64,000 nt of DNA from Oscillatoriales cyanobacterium (GCA_011390955.1 JAABRM010000002.1:62001-126000); one strand, 5' to 3'. Shown: positions 15,694 to 24,930, numbered from the stretch's first letter. Notes: generated by a model from the sequence alone, not told the origin. Program-made: numbers and translations.

Positions 15694-16077
15694 TCACCAA
15701 ATTCGCTGAATAGAATAGGCATCAAAAGCGGAATCTCGACTCATTAAAATAAGGGAATGATTCATCGCCTGGGCTACTAGAATGCGATCGAATGGATCTC
15801 GATGATGTAAGGGTAAATTTAGATAGCACTCTGTATCAGCAAATGTGATGGGTAAAATTTCTATTTTTAAAGTTTGTAACACAGGTTTTAAATCGGAGAA
15901 AGAATTTTGTAATTTAAGTTTCCCCAAACCTAGCTTAATTGAAATTTCCCATAAACTGCCAATACTCAAGTAAAGGTTATTGCTTGAATCTTCTAGGATT
16001 TTAGCAGCTTTTACACTTAATTGATTACTATTTTCTAAATACCAGAGAAGAGTATGAGTATCGAGGAGAATATTCAT
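15694..16077 (-). CDS. VapC-type PIN-domain toxin
   Basis: 127 residues. PIN-domain acidic residues are all present: Asp6 in LLDTHTLLWYL, Glu44 in SLWEISIKLGLGKL, Asp94 and Asp97 in HHRDPFDRILVAQA, Asp115 in MSRDSAFDAY. This is the type II toxin RNase fold. The antitoxin-type gene ends two bases upstream on the same strand. Confidence 0.9.
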   Translation of the reverse strand: MNILLDTHTLLWYLENSNQLSVKAAKILEDSSNNLYLSIGSLWEISIKLGLGKLKLQNSFSDLKPVLQTLKIEILPITFADTECYLNLPLHHRDPFDRILVAQAMNHSLILMSRDSAFDAYSIQRIW

Positions 16078-16079
16078 AG

Positions 16080-16298
16080 CTACATATAATCCTTTAAATC
16101 ATCAAGTGGTTCATCAAAATCATCAGACATCCAAATTTTCCCTTGCCATATTCCCAGACCGCCTCGCTTTGCCGTTTCTACCTGGTTCTGCGGGGATTCT
16201 GCGTAGCGTTTGACCAAAAAATCTGTATAGTCAAAAACTGCCTGTTTTACGGATTCTGGCAACTTTTCGATATTTTTTAATATCTCATGTTCTAGCAT
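16080..16298 (-). CDS. DUF2281-type antitoxin
   Basis: 72 residues. It begins MLEHEILKNIEKLPESVKQA and continues VFDYTDFLVKRYAE, the helical start typical of DUF2281/VapB-like proteins, and ends in a charged tail (SDDFDEPLDDLKDYM) that would contact the PIN toxin. It lies immediately upstream of the VapC-type gene. Confidence 0.82.
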   Translation of the reverse strand: MLEHEILKNIEKLPESVKQAVFDYTDFLVKRYAESPQNQVETAKRGGLGIWQGKIWMSDDFDEPLDDLKDYM

Positions 16299-16767
16299 AT
16301 TTTTACCTCTTTATTGCTCTTAAGTAAAATTAAATTACATCCGCTATCATATAGGATAAATTATTATAGCATAATATTTTCGTAGCTTTTCGTAGGGTGT
16401 GTTAGGCGGCACAAATTAACAAATTTAACCCAAAATGTGATTAACCCCGCCGCCTAGACGCATCATTTTGTCGATTGTTTGGTGCTATAATATAGTATAA
16501 ATTATCATAGCATAATATTTTAGTAAACCACAGAGACACAGAGGACACAGATAAGTAGGTGGCAGAAATAAATGCAGACCATATCAAAAGAAAAACTGTC
16601 ATTCCCGCGTTAGGCGAAGCCCATGCCAAAGGCTATAGGCGGGAATCCAAAGCCTATCGGTGGGGAACGAAAAGTGCAATTAATTATGTTCACCTACTTA
16701 ATTGTTATTTTCTGCATTTCTCCGTGTTTCTCTGTGTCTCTGTGGTAAAAAAATATTATTTAGTGCG
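16299..16767. repeat. Gap made of family A copy 5 and a B element interrupted by a MITE
   Basis: Family A copy 5 is at 16392-16463, the AT-rich linker at about 16485-16525, and family B copy 3 spans 16527-16746. The B copy is split by the 145-bp MITE at 16554-16698, annotated separately. No gene is present. Confidence 0.85.
16554..16698. mobile_element. 145-bp TA-target MITE inserted in a family B repeat
   Basis: Terminal inverted repeats AGTAGGTG and CACCTACT bound a 145-bp non-coding element whose interior holds the CATTCCCGC hairpin. It is flanked by TA at 16552-16553 and 16699-16700. Removing the element plus one TA restores GACACAGATAATTGTT, exactly the uninterrupted sequence of the B copies at 13534 and 15493. 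TA duplication is the signature of IS630/Tc1-mariner-type transposition. No transposase is encoded. Confidence 0.9.
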
Positions 16768-19700
16768 TTACTGCTGTTTATAGGCACTTAATGCCGCAGC
16801 TTTCACCGCGTCCGGGACAATGGGAAAAGTATTCAGAATATGCTGAAATTCCGTTTCGGTGAGTTGATAAAGATGGGCAATCATGCCATCAAGTTCCGCC
16901 CGCAGTTTTGCCCGTTCCGCTGCATCAGTAACACCATATTGCACATTCCCCCCTTTTGAAGGGGGGTTAGGGGGGATCAAACCCACTTCTGCCGCTAAAT
17001 CATCAAATTCTGGAGTAGTGCAAATCAGTTTTGCTGCCCGTTCCACAATTTCCTTAAAATAAGGGTCTCCTTCCGTGAGTCGGGGGACGGGTGTTTGATA
17101 AATAAAAAACATTGTTAAATTAGCAGAAACTTGCTGCCGCAATGAGAAATCAAAGCAAAAACTATTTAGTAAAGTAGAAATAAAAATAGTATATTTATTT
17201 TCAAAATTTGATATTCCAACATTCAAAGAGTGACCGCAAACTACATTTTTAGGAATTACAGAACTTATGACAGTTCGAGAATCTGTACTTCTTGCAATAG
17301 ATCGATAAGCAAAACGATATGTTTGATAATCTAGGATTTGCCCTCGATCGGTTTCACCCCGCTTTAATAATGCTTGTCTTGCTTCTTTTTCATCCACCCA
17401 ATATCTCGGTTCAGCAAACTGATGAGTAAACTGATGAATCATTTTCCCTTCATAAAGTGGCAACCGACCTGGTTTGGGTTCCGTTTTAAACAGATGACTA
17501 TCATTAGTCATGTGAAACTCTGCGGTTAATTTCAGATTCCACTTATCGGGAATTTGTGCGCCCAACAGTGGAAAACGAGTCATTTTTTCAGCAATTTGAA
17601 TATCTAACGGATTCTGAAACTCCATCACTGAAATAGAATCCGGTGATAGTTTACGAATTAGGTCAACAGTAATTGATAAAGTTTCATCATCAGGAAATTG
17701 CCGTAATTCTTGGACATCATGGCGCATAAATTTAGCTGGAAATGCCTGAGTTTGACCATTTTTTTCAAAACTCAGGACAACAAACTTAAACCGACTATCA
17801 ACTCCCTCAAATATTGCCTTGCGATTCTCAAAACAGAATAATCCGGTGACTTTTGTTTGAGAAAACAACATTTCTCTTAACTGCTTGCTGCCTAAATCTG
17901 TATAAATTCCACTGGGAATCACCATCCCACATTGCCCACGGGGATGCAGCAAATTAAAACATTGTTCCACAAATAGCTTATACAGATTAATATCCGTTCC
18001 TTGCTTTTTGCCATTCACCACAGAAATTTGATTTTTGTACTGTTCCGTTGACCGATAATATTGACTCACATGGGGAAATTCACTCTGATATTTTAGCCAA
18101 GCTGCCTTTATTTCATCGTCTTGTAATAACTCTTTTTGGGCTTTCTCAAAAGCCTTAATATCCATCTTTTTCTTACTAATCAAATCGCTATATTCGGCAA
18201 AAAACTCCTTAGCATTGGGCTTGAACACTTCCCAGGGTGGATTAGCAATAATCACATCAAAGCCGCCTTTTTCCTGAAGAATTTTATCGAAGTGATAACC
18301 CCAGTGAAACGGCTTTAACGGTTCCATATCGGCAATGGCTAAAACTCGCTTTTTACCCTTGCCCTTTAACTGGGCTGCTTCATACTTAATTTTCAAATCT
18401 TTGAACTCATCTAACAATATCAAATTCAGGGTTTTAGCGGCGTCAGCTTTCTTTTCTTCGATTTCATCCTTAAGTTTCTGGAGATCATCATAGTAACTCT
18501 CGGTATAACGATAAGTATCAATTAACCGATTTTTTTCGTTTAAAATTTCTTGATAAGTTTTACGAAATAAATCTTGCTGAATATGATGACCATTATAGTC
18601 TTCATTATCAACCTGCATCAAACCAATCAAAGAATTCCCCGCCATAATATTAAAATCAATATTCGGCAACGGTTCCAACTCTGCCACGGACTGCGCGGAA
18701 GAAACCAACGCCAAAAATAACCGTAACTTGGCAATTTCTGTGGCTTCTTCCATAAGATCCACCCCATAGAGATTATGGGTGATAATCCGCTTTTTGATAA
18801 AATAACTTAACGACGGATGCTGCTTTTCCGTTTCCTTTAACCACTGCTTTAACTCGCGGCTACCTTTTAGCTGAATTGTGCCAATTACTGCACTATAAAT
18901 CCCGATCAGGGTCTTCATTGCTGCCACCAAAAACGCCCCCGACCCACAAGCGGGATCTAATATCGATAACTGGGGCAATATTTCCTGAAGTAGCAATTGA
19001 CAAAGGTGGCTATCTAAATTTAGCAATAGGTGATTAATATCTTTAAATAAACAACGGTCATTATAGGCATTCACCCGATCCAAAATCCACTGATAAATCG
19101 TCTTTTCACATAAATATTCGGTAATCTCCGGGCGGGTATAATACGCCCCATAAGCTTTCTGGTTAATATATTTTTCAAAAATATAACCCAATACATCTGG
19201 GTTAATCTCATCATCCCGTCCCCCTGGGGTGTCATTCAGGTTCCAAGAATACCGAGAAAATAGGTCTAAAATTTGCTCAAATGCCCCATCCAAAATCTTA
19301 ATTTGAGGATAATCTTGTTCTATTTTATGCTTGAGAAATAATCCCCCATCCAGATATGTCACCTCACCGACTAAGGCTTTCACTTTTTCATCCCGGTCTT
19401 TCTCCGGTTTGGCAAAAGCTTCAAAAAATAGGGTATGTAAAAATTCTCGATAAAATAAGTCTTTGCCCCGCTGCTGACTGGCTTTTAACTGATTTTGCAG
19501 ATAGTCCAAATTGCCGCGATCTAAAAATCCCTTCCGCTGCAAGAAATAGACAAACATCAAGCGGTTTAACATCACCGAAGTGTACCAACGTCGGTCTGCT
19601 TCTTTGTCAATTCCCTGGATATAGCCTAAAAAATTATAGTGTTCTTCCTTAAACTCTTGATAAAATTTCTTGGTGACTCGTTCGATATCAAAGCCAGTTT

Positions 19701-20178
19701 TTAACTTATCGGCAATTTCGATAACTGACGGTTCCCCCAGTTCCCAGTCCGATAACTCAATCACCAGAGAACTTAACTTACTTAAAAATAAATCTCCGGG
19801 CTGCCCCTTAATATATAGATGGTCGCGAATATACCGTTTTGTCCCGTCCCGCTTCACCCAATACCATAAACTCTGACTGCGATCGCGATCGACAAAAATT
19901 AGCAAATTTTCCCGATAAAGCTGTTCAATTTCCTGATAAATTGCCGTTCTCACTTTCCCATCAGGAATTTGCCCATCTCCAGCGGTGACTTCAAACACCA
20001 CCACCCCAGAAACTTGGGCAATCATCAAATAAGCATAACTCTCAGAGGCGATTTCTAAAGTTCGGGGTTTGGTGGTTGCCGGTTGCGACCAGCCTAATTC
20101 TTGAATAAATAGATCGTGAAAGCGAAACTCATTCAGGAAATCGCGGGTTTGGGGGAAAAAGTTCTCATCTAGGGACAT
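16768..20178 (-). CDS. Type IIG-like restriction/adenine-methylase protein
   Basis: 1136 residues. It holds a gamma-type N6-adenine methyltransferase core: motif I DPACGSGAFL near 409 and motif IV NPPWE near 646, preceded by YINQKAYGAYYTRPEITEYL near 340. The C-terminal 300 residues resemble the target-recognition part of Eco57I/TaqI-like enzymes. The N-terminal 190 residues form a separate domain with VVVFEVTAGDG and LLIFVDRDRS; I cannot say whether it is a nuclease. Near the end, PPNPPSKGG is encoded by a dispersed cyanobacterial repeat (about 16946-16980). The upstream helicase gene is in the same orientation, separated by a 460-bp repeat block. The pair is probably a restriction-like defence system. 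Confidence 0.82.
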   Translation of the reverse strand: MSLDENFFPQTRDFLNEFRFHDLFIQELGWSQPATTKPRTLEIASESYAYLMIAQVSGVVVFEVTAGDGQIPDGKVRTAIYQEIEQLYRENLLIFVDRDRSQSLWYWVKRDGTKRYIRDHLYIKGQPGDLFLSKLSSLVIELSDWELGEPSVIEIADKLKTGFDIERVTKKFYQEFKEEHYNFLGYIQGIDKEADRRWYTSVMLNRLMFVYFLQRKGFLDRGNLDYLQNQLKASQQRGKDLFYREFLHTLFFEAFAKPEKDRDEKVKALVGEVTYLDGGLFLKHKIEQDYPQIKILDGAFEQILDLFSRYSWNLNDTPGGRDDEINPDVLGYIFEKYINQKAYGAYYTRPEITEYLCEKTIYQWILDRVNAYNDRCLFKDINHLLLNLDSHLCQLLLQEILPQLSILDPACGSGAFLVAAMKTLIGIYSAVIGTIQLKGSRELKQWLKETEKQHPSLSYFIKKRIITHNLYGVDLMEEATEIAKLRLFLALVSSAQSVAELEPLPNIDFNIMAGNSLIGLMQVDNEDYNGHHIQQDLFRKTYQEILNEKNRLIDTYRYTESYYDDLQKLKDEIEEKKADAAKTLNLILLDEFKDLKIKYEAAQLKGKGKKRVLAIADMEPLKPFHWGYHFDKILQEKGGFDVIIANPPWEVFKPNAKEFFAEYSDLISKKKMDIKAFEKAQKELLQDDEIKAAWLKYQSEFPHVSQYYRSTEQYKNQISVVNGKKQGTDINLYKLFVEQCFNLLHPRGQCGMVIPSGIYTDLGSKQLREMLFSQTKVTGLFCFENRKAIFEGVDSRFKFVVLSFEKNGQTQAFPAKFMRHDVQELRQFPDDETLSITVDLIRKLSPDSISVMEFQNPLDIQIAEKMTRFPLLGAQIPDKWNLKLTAEFHMTNDSHLFKTEPKPGRLPLYEGKMIHQFTHQFAEPRYWVDEKEARQALLKRGETDRGQILDYQTYRFAYRSIARSTDSRTVISSVIPKNVVCGHSLNVGISNFENKYTIFISTLLNSFCFDFSLRQQVSANLTMFFIYQTPVPRLTEGDPYFKEIVERAAKLICTTPEFDDLAAEVGLIPPNPPSKGGNVQYGVTDAAERAKLRAELDGMIAHLYQLTETEFQHILNTFPIVPDAVKAAALSAYKQQ

Positions 20179-20642
20179 GATTTATTGCTTGAATTGGGGT
20201 TATATTTTTGATTATACTATAATATAGCATATAATATTATAACATAATATTATAGTTATCGTAGTTATCGTAGGGTGTGTTAGGCGGCACAATTTAACAA
20301 ATTTAACTCAAAACGTGATTAACCCCGCCGCCGTAACGCACCATTTTGTCGATTGTTCGGTGCGTTACGGCGCTGAATTAAGGTTAATTGTTTGAGGCAA
20401 AAATTACTCCAGCGCCTAACACACCCTACTTTTCGGTTTTTCGGTTATAAAAAATATTGTTCGGTGCGTTACGGCGCTGAATTAAAGTTAACTATTTTAG
20501 GCCAAAATAACTCCAGCGCCTAACACACCCTACTTTTCGGTTTTTCGGTTATAAAAAATATTGTTCGGTGCGTTACGGCGCTGAATTAAAGTTAACTATT
20601 TTAGGCCAAAATTACTCCAGCGCCTAACACACCCTACGGGGA
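20179..20642. repeat. Four family A repeats between methylase and helicase genes
   Basis: An AT-rich linker (20210-20252) is followed by family A copies at 20270-20342, 20359-20429, 20463-20533 and 20567-20637. The last two, with the spacer TTTTCGGTTTTTCGGTTATAA, form a near-identical direct tandem repeat of about 104 bp, indicating recent duplication. Confidence 0.92.
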
Positions 20643-23600
20643 CTATTTCATCGGTGTAAATAATCCCAGGGAACAGATAATTTGCGAGGACTGAAATGTG
20701 GCATCTTGGTTAATTAAACAGAGGCGATCGTCTAAATAAAGGGAAACAACTAATTCGGCAAATTCGCGATCGCCTATGCCAATTCTCAGGCAACGGTTTA
20801 AGCGTTCGATCGCCGATTGTCGCAAGGGATGGTTATAAATCAAATTAATCGCCTTATGCAAATCTTCCGTAACAAATAATGTCCCTTTCCATTCCTGCAT
20901 ATACCGCTTTAAGCGTTCATAAGTGCGAAATCTCACCCCAGAGGGACGCCCCAATTGACCGCCCAGAGTTTTCTCTTCTTCTTCAATTAAATCAGCCCCT
21001 TTTTGGACTAATTCGTGATGTTCGGGTTGGTGAGGAATTGCCGGGGTTTCTGGGTGACAAGCGGCGGCCCGTAAAATAGCTAATTGAGATTTAGTGACGC
21101 TATTTCCTGGCAAATCAATCCAAGCGAGAGAATCATTTCCTTCCGCAGTTCGCATATATAACATCACCCCTTCAGGATGGGTCACTGTACCTTCATGGGG
21201 GCGGGTGGAAAAGACCACATTGGGCAAAGTTTCGATTTTTTGCTGTAAAGATGGATCGGTATCAATGGCATTTTTCCAAATTTGATAAGCCTCAGAAGTT
21301 AAATCCACTTCTCCATCTTCCTCTTCCTCGAAAATGTCGGATTTTTCGTGATATAAATCCACCATCATATCCCGTCCCATATCTTCCTCAAAAAATGCCT
21401 CATCGGTGCCCACTACTTCGGCATTTTCTTGCAGCCGTTGCCGCAAGCGACTCCGCAAGCGAATAATCTTTTCTAAACCTTCTGCGGGTAAGAAAGAATA
21501 GCAGAGAATTTTTTCCGCAGTTTGCCCAATGCGATCGACCCGACCGGCCCGTTGAATCAGGCGAATAATTGCCCAAGGCAAGTCATAATTGACAATAATT
21601 GCGGCATCTTGTAAGTTTAAACCTTCACTCAAAACATCCGTAGCAATTAATATCCGCAATTCTGCCTCTGGGGGAATGGATTGATGATTGCTGCGAGGAC
21701 TAAATTGCCCCGCAATTTTTGCCGGATCGCTGGATTTGCCGGTGACGCTTCCCACCTGTAGAATACCCCGCTTTTCTAATTGCTTTGCCAGATAGGCAAC
21801 CGTATCCGCAAATTGCGTAAAAATTAATATTTTTTCTTGGGGATGGTCTGCACAAATCAGCTTTAATAAGGCATTTAACTTTTCGTCTTCCTTGGGTATC
21901 CATTGGCCAAAATTTTGCCGTAACCCGATTAAAGCTAAACCATCCGATCGCAAATCTTTTTTTAAGTCCGTTTTAAATAACTGGGGCCGCAGCCATTTAA
22001 ACCGTCGGGAGTAACGGCTTTCATAAATTTGATAGACTTGGGCAGCGCGATCGCGATATTGTTTTTCCAGGGATTTAAGATTATTTGTATCCAGAGAATT
22101 CGCTAAATTATTCCCTAAATTAGCCGCTGGATCTAACTCATTATCTACATCATTATCTACATCATTATCTAACTCATTATCTACATCATTATCTAAGTCA
22201 TTACCTAAGTCATCATCAAGGTCTGTGTCAGAGTCCAACAAAGTAGCATCCAGAGTCCCAATGGGCAAGGGTAAATTTTGGGCGATCGCATATAAAAAGA
22301 TATAGTTGCGTAAAATATGGCGATCGATGGACTGAAGAAAAGCGGGGCCACTACTTTCTAACCGCTTAAATAAATTAGTCCGACAAAAACCCATTAACTG
22401 CTTCTTCCCAGACCGAGAAATATTCTTAAGTTGCTGCAACTCTTCGGGACTAGCTAACTTGATCTTAGCTGGTTCGGAAACCTGATAACCCGCTAATCCA
22501 TATCGGGGCAAATTCAGCCGATTTAATAATGTCACCACCTCCTCAGAATACAACAAACCATAGCGATCGCTTTCTCCCCCAAAGCTAAACTTAATTGTCC
22601 GGGGTTGCCGGAGGGGAAAATAAGACCGGGAACCATCGGCAAATTCCAGATATCTTCGCCCAATATCGTCAATTTTAGCATAATTTTTTTGAATAAAACT
22701 GCGAGTTCGGCGTAACAGATACAGTCGCATCAACTCTTGCCAATCATCCGCATATTCGCTTTGTTCAAATGCTGCCAAAGACTGGATCGGAACTTGGTGT
22801 TTTTGCCGAAACTCGACTTCCCCACCCATTTCTTTTAATAACCGCTTCGGACTAATGCCCAAAGGCCGATCTTCGGGGATAAATAAGCGCAATTGATTGG
22901 ACAAATCCAAACAAGTCTTATTATAAGGAGTTGCCGTAAGTAAAATACAGCGACTTTCGTTTAACTCAATATATTCTTGAATTGCCTGATAGCGTTTTCC
23001 CTGGCGATTTCGCAGGTTATGACTTTCATCAATAATTACTAACTGATAGCGGCGTAATTCTGGCAAAGTCTGCTGTACCATACTCACAGAAACTACCTTA
23101 CCATATAACCGATATTCATCCACATAACCTTGCCACATAGAAACCAAGTTTTTCGGGCAAATAATCAAGGTTTCTAATAATAAATCTTCCTGCAAAATGC
23201 GGGCGATCGCTGTTGCCATTAAAGTCTTGCCCAAACCCACCACATCACCTAACATCACTCCCCCGCGACGGGTGACATGACGGGCGGCAATTTTTACGGC
23301 AATTTTCTGATATTCAAACAACTGCCGATCCAATTCACGAGGAATTTTAAATTCCGCCAATCCTGACCGGGCTTCTTGAGATAAATGATAGGCCATTTTC
23401 AAATAGATATAATAAGGCGAAATCAGAGTTTCTCGCGCCCAACTTTGGTCGATAATCTGCATAATTTCAGCGGAAATATCCACACACCAGCGTTCTTGCC
23501 AGCGATCGTTAAACCATTTTTGCAACTTCTCACAAGCATCATGGTCTAACACATCAATATTTAACTCTCCCTGCTTTTGTAACCCCGAAAGGGTGAGATT

Positions 23601-24086
23601 ACTACTGCCCAAAAACCCCGTAATCGGATTATTGCGATCGGTTCGATGTAGCAAATAAAGTTTCGCATGAAGGGGATATGCTAAAAATAGCTTAACTTGC
23701 AGTTTTTTATCTTGAATTTGGCGCCGTAGTTGCTGCAAAGCCCGTTCATCTTGATTAGAGGGGGCGCCCCAAGTGAGTTGCTGACAAAACTCTTGGGCAA
23801 CTTCTTTTTTTAAGATATTGACTAATCGATTATCCATCCCTTCGGGAGTTTTATAGCCAAATTCTAAAGATTTTTTCAACACATCTTGGGGTGACTTTTG
23901 CATTCCGATTAATAGGCGACAACAAGCCCCATCACCTCCGGCAAACTGGGCAATTAGGTCATCAATTTTTTGCCATCCCCGCAAATTAAAATAACCGACA
24001 CAAAAGTCAGCACTTTTTGACTGTTTGAGGGTATCTCTGAGGATATCCAGAAATTCTAGTTCTATGTTATCAAAAATTCTGGGCAT
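20643..24086 (-). CDS. PLD-nuclease and SNF2-type helicase fusion
   Basis: 1147 residues. N-terminal phospholipase-D-type nuclease half: HAK at 140-142 with GSSN near 160-163 (an HKD-like motif). Helicase: Walker A GLGKT at 284-288, DESH at 353-356, ILLTATPYNK, and C-terminal LSEGLNLQDA with QRAGRVDRIGQ. An acidic insert of Asp/Asn-Leu/Val units (about 625-650), encoded by a 12-bp minisatellite (22135-22215), separates the helicase lobes. Such helicases occur next to methylases in restriction-like and DISARM-related defence loci; here the methylase is the next gene. Because there is one HKD, a dimer may be needed for cleavage. The exact defence type is not assigned. Confidence 0.85.
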   Translation of the reverse strand: MPRIFDNIELEFLDILRDTLKQSKSADFCVGYFNLRGWQKIDDLIAQFAGGDGACCRLLIGMQKSPQDVLKKSLEFGYKTPEGMDNRLVNILKKEVAQEFCQQLTWGAPSNQDERALQQLRRQIQDKKLQVKLFLAYPLHAKLYLLHRTDRNNPITGFLGSSNLTLSGLQKQGELNIDVLDHDACEKLQKWFNDRWQERWCVDISAEIMQIIDQSWARETLISPYYIYLKMAYHLSQEARSGLAEFKIPRELDRQLFEYQKIAVKIAARHVTRRGGVMLGDVVGLGKTLMATAIARILQEDLLLETLIICPKNLVSMWQGYVDEYRLYGKVVSVSMVQQTLPELRRYQLVIIDESHNLRNRQGKRYQAIQEYIELNESRCILLTATPYNKTCLDLSNQLRLFIPEDRPLGISPKRLLKEMGGEVEFRQKHQVPIQSLAAFEQSEYADDWQELMRLYLLRRTRSFIQKNYAKIDDIGRRYLEFADGSRSYFPLRQPRTIKFSFGGESDRYGLLYSEEVVTLLNRLNLPRYGLAGYQVSEPAKIKLASPEELQQLKNISRSGKKQLMGFCRTNLFKRLESSGPAFLQSIDRHILRNYIFLYAIAQNLPLPIGTLDATLLDSDTDLDDDLGNDLDNDVDNELDNDVDNDVDNELDPAANLGNNLANSLDTNNLKSLEKQYRDRAAQVYQIYESRYSRRFKWLRPQLFKTDLKKDLRSDGLALIGLRQNFGQWIPKEDEKLNALLKLICADHPQEKILIFTQFADTVAYLAKQLEKRGILQVGSVTGKSSDPAKIAGQFSPRSNHQSIPPEAELRILIATDVLSEGLNLQDAAIIVNYDLPWAIIRLIQRAGRVDRIGQTAEKILCYSFLPAEGLEKIIRLRSRLRQRLQENAEVVGTDEAFFEEDMGRDMMVDLYHEKSDIFEEEEDGEVDLTSEAYQIWKNAIDTDPSLQQKIETLPNVVFSTRPHEGTVTHPEGVMLYMRTAEGNDSLAWIDLPGNSVTKSQLAILRAAACHPETPAIPHQPEHHELVQKGADLIEEEEKTLGGQLGRPSGVRFRTYERLKRYMQEWKGTLFVTEDLHKAINLIYNHPLRQSAIERLNRCLRIGIGDREFAELVVSLYLDDRLCLINQDATFQSSQIICSLGLFTPMK
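22135..22215. repeat. 12-bp minisatellite in the helicase gene
   Basis: Units of the form TCATTATCTACA and variants repeat about six times in frame and give DNDV/DNEL tetrapeptides on the minus strand. It is placed in the linker between helicase lobes. Confidence 0.88.
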
Positions 24087-24168
24087 ATTGTTCTCTGATT
24101 TGATGAATGGAAAAAAAACGCATAGGAGACAAAAAAATCGGGCGATCGGATAAAATTATAATTATATA

Positions 24169-24311
24169 AGTAGGTGAACATAATTAATTGCACTTTTCTT
24201 TCCCCGCCGATAGGCTGTGGATTCCCGTCGGAGTTTACCCCCGCGAATGCGTGGGGCGGGAATGACAGTTTTTCTCCCGATCTGGTCTGCATTTATTTCT
24301 GCCCACCTACT
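24169..24311. mobile_element. TA-target MITE, second copy
   Basis: 143 bp with ends AGTAGGTGAACATAAT and CCCACCTACT, flanked by TA at 24167-24168 and 24312-24313. The interior has the GGATTCCCG/CGGGAATG hairpin. It is in inverse orientation to the copy at 16554 and lies upstream of the helicase gene. Confidence 0.88.
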
Positions 24312-24345
24312 TATAGCATTTATGAGAGTTATCAATTACAAAAAA

Positions 24346-24375
24346 ACTGTCATTCCCGCGAAGGCGGGAATCCAG
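24346..24375. repeat. Short dispersed CATTCCCGC hairpin
   Basis: GTCATTCCCGCG and GGCGGGAATCC pair around a short loop. It directly abuts the broken DUF3368 gene and is the probable agent of, or a later insertion into, that break. Confidence 0.75.
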
Positions 24376-24380
24376 AAAAA

Positions 24381-24575
24381 CTATTTAATCCGCATTGCTA
24401 CCGTTAGCAGAAACGATGGATTGGGTAGCGCTACACCTTGGGCTCGACCAGCCGCAAGTTCCTGATTAACCGCCTGGGGAATTAAAATTTCGCCATAGAT
24501 ATTGGGGAGTAAATCCAGCAAATTAGTTTGATAGAGGTACTGAATTGGCGAAGTATCTGCGATCGCTTTAGGCAT
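24381..24575 (-). pseudogene. Truncated DUF3368 (PIN-like toxin) gene
   Basis: The first 53 residues are the DUF3368 start: ADTSPIQYLYQTNLLDLLP, then IYGEILIPQAVNQELAAGRA and QGVALPNP. The family is normally around 150-160 residues. Here the frame runs into unrelated sequence and stops after residue 64, beside a dispersed hairpin. The catalytic half is lost, so a toxin activity is unlikely. The start overlaps the antitoxin-type gene by eight bases. Confidence 0.78.
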
Positions 24576-24819
24576 TAGCTACATCCTCTGTCAGTTCGGC
24601 TTCAGTCAACTGAAACGTATCAACACCATAGTCAGCCAGCTTTGACAAAAAAATAACTCTTGATACACCAGCAAGGTTCGCCGCTACCCCGGAAGAAATC
24701 CTGCCTAATTCATAAAGTTTAACGGCGGCGGCTAAACACATTTCGTCACGCACCTGTTCGGGCGTCAGGTTAAGGGCAGAAATCGTTTCTTCTGACACAG
24801 TTAATTTCACTTCGTACAT
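24568..24819 (-). CDS. UPF0175-type antitoxin
   Basis: 83 residues: VKLTVSEETISALNLTPEQV, then MCLAAAVKLYELGRISSGVA and AANLAGVSRVIFLSKLADYG. This is the UPF0175 helix-turn-helix fold that pairs with DUF3368. The partner downstream is broken, so this is an orphan antitoxin-type gene. Confidence 0.85.
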   Translation of the reverse strand: MYEVKLTVSEETISALNLTPEQVRDEMCLAAAVKLYELGRISSGVAANLAGVSRVIFLSKLADYGVDTFQLTEAELTEDVANA

Positions 24820-24930
24820 CTAAAAACCTCTGAAATAAGTAGATTTTAATAATCGGCTTTAATATTATACCAATTTACCGCAAATTTGGCCATAAAAAAT
24901 TTGGTGGGCATTGCCCACCAAACGGGGATA

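Noticed and set aside
16768-24086. A complete DISARM or BREX locus
   Set aside because: Only a PLD-helicase and a methylase are present. No DUF1998 helicase partner, no PglZ or BrxC and no other marker genes were seen.
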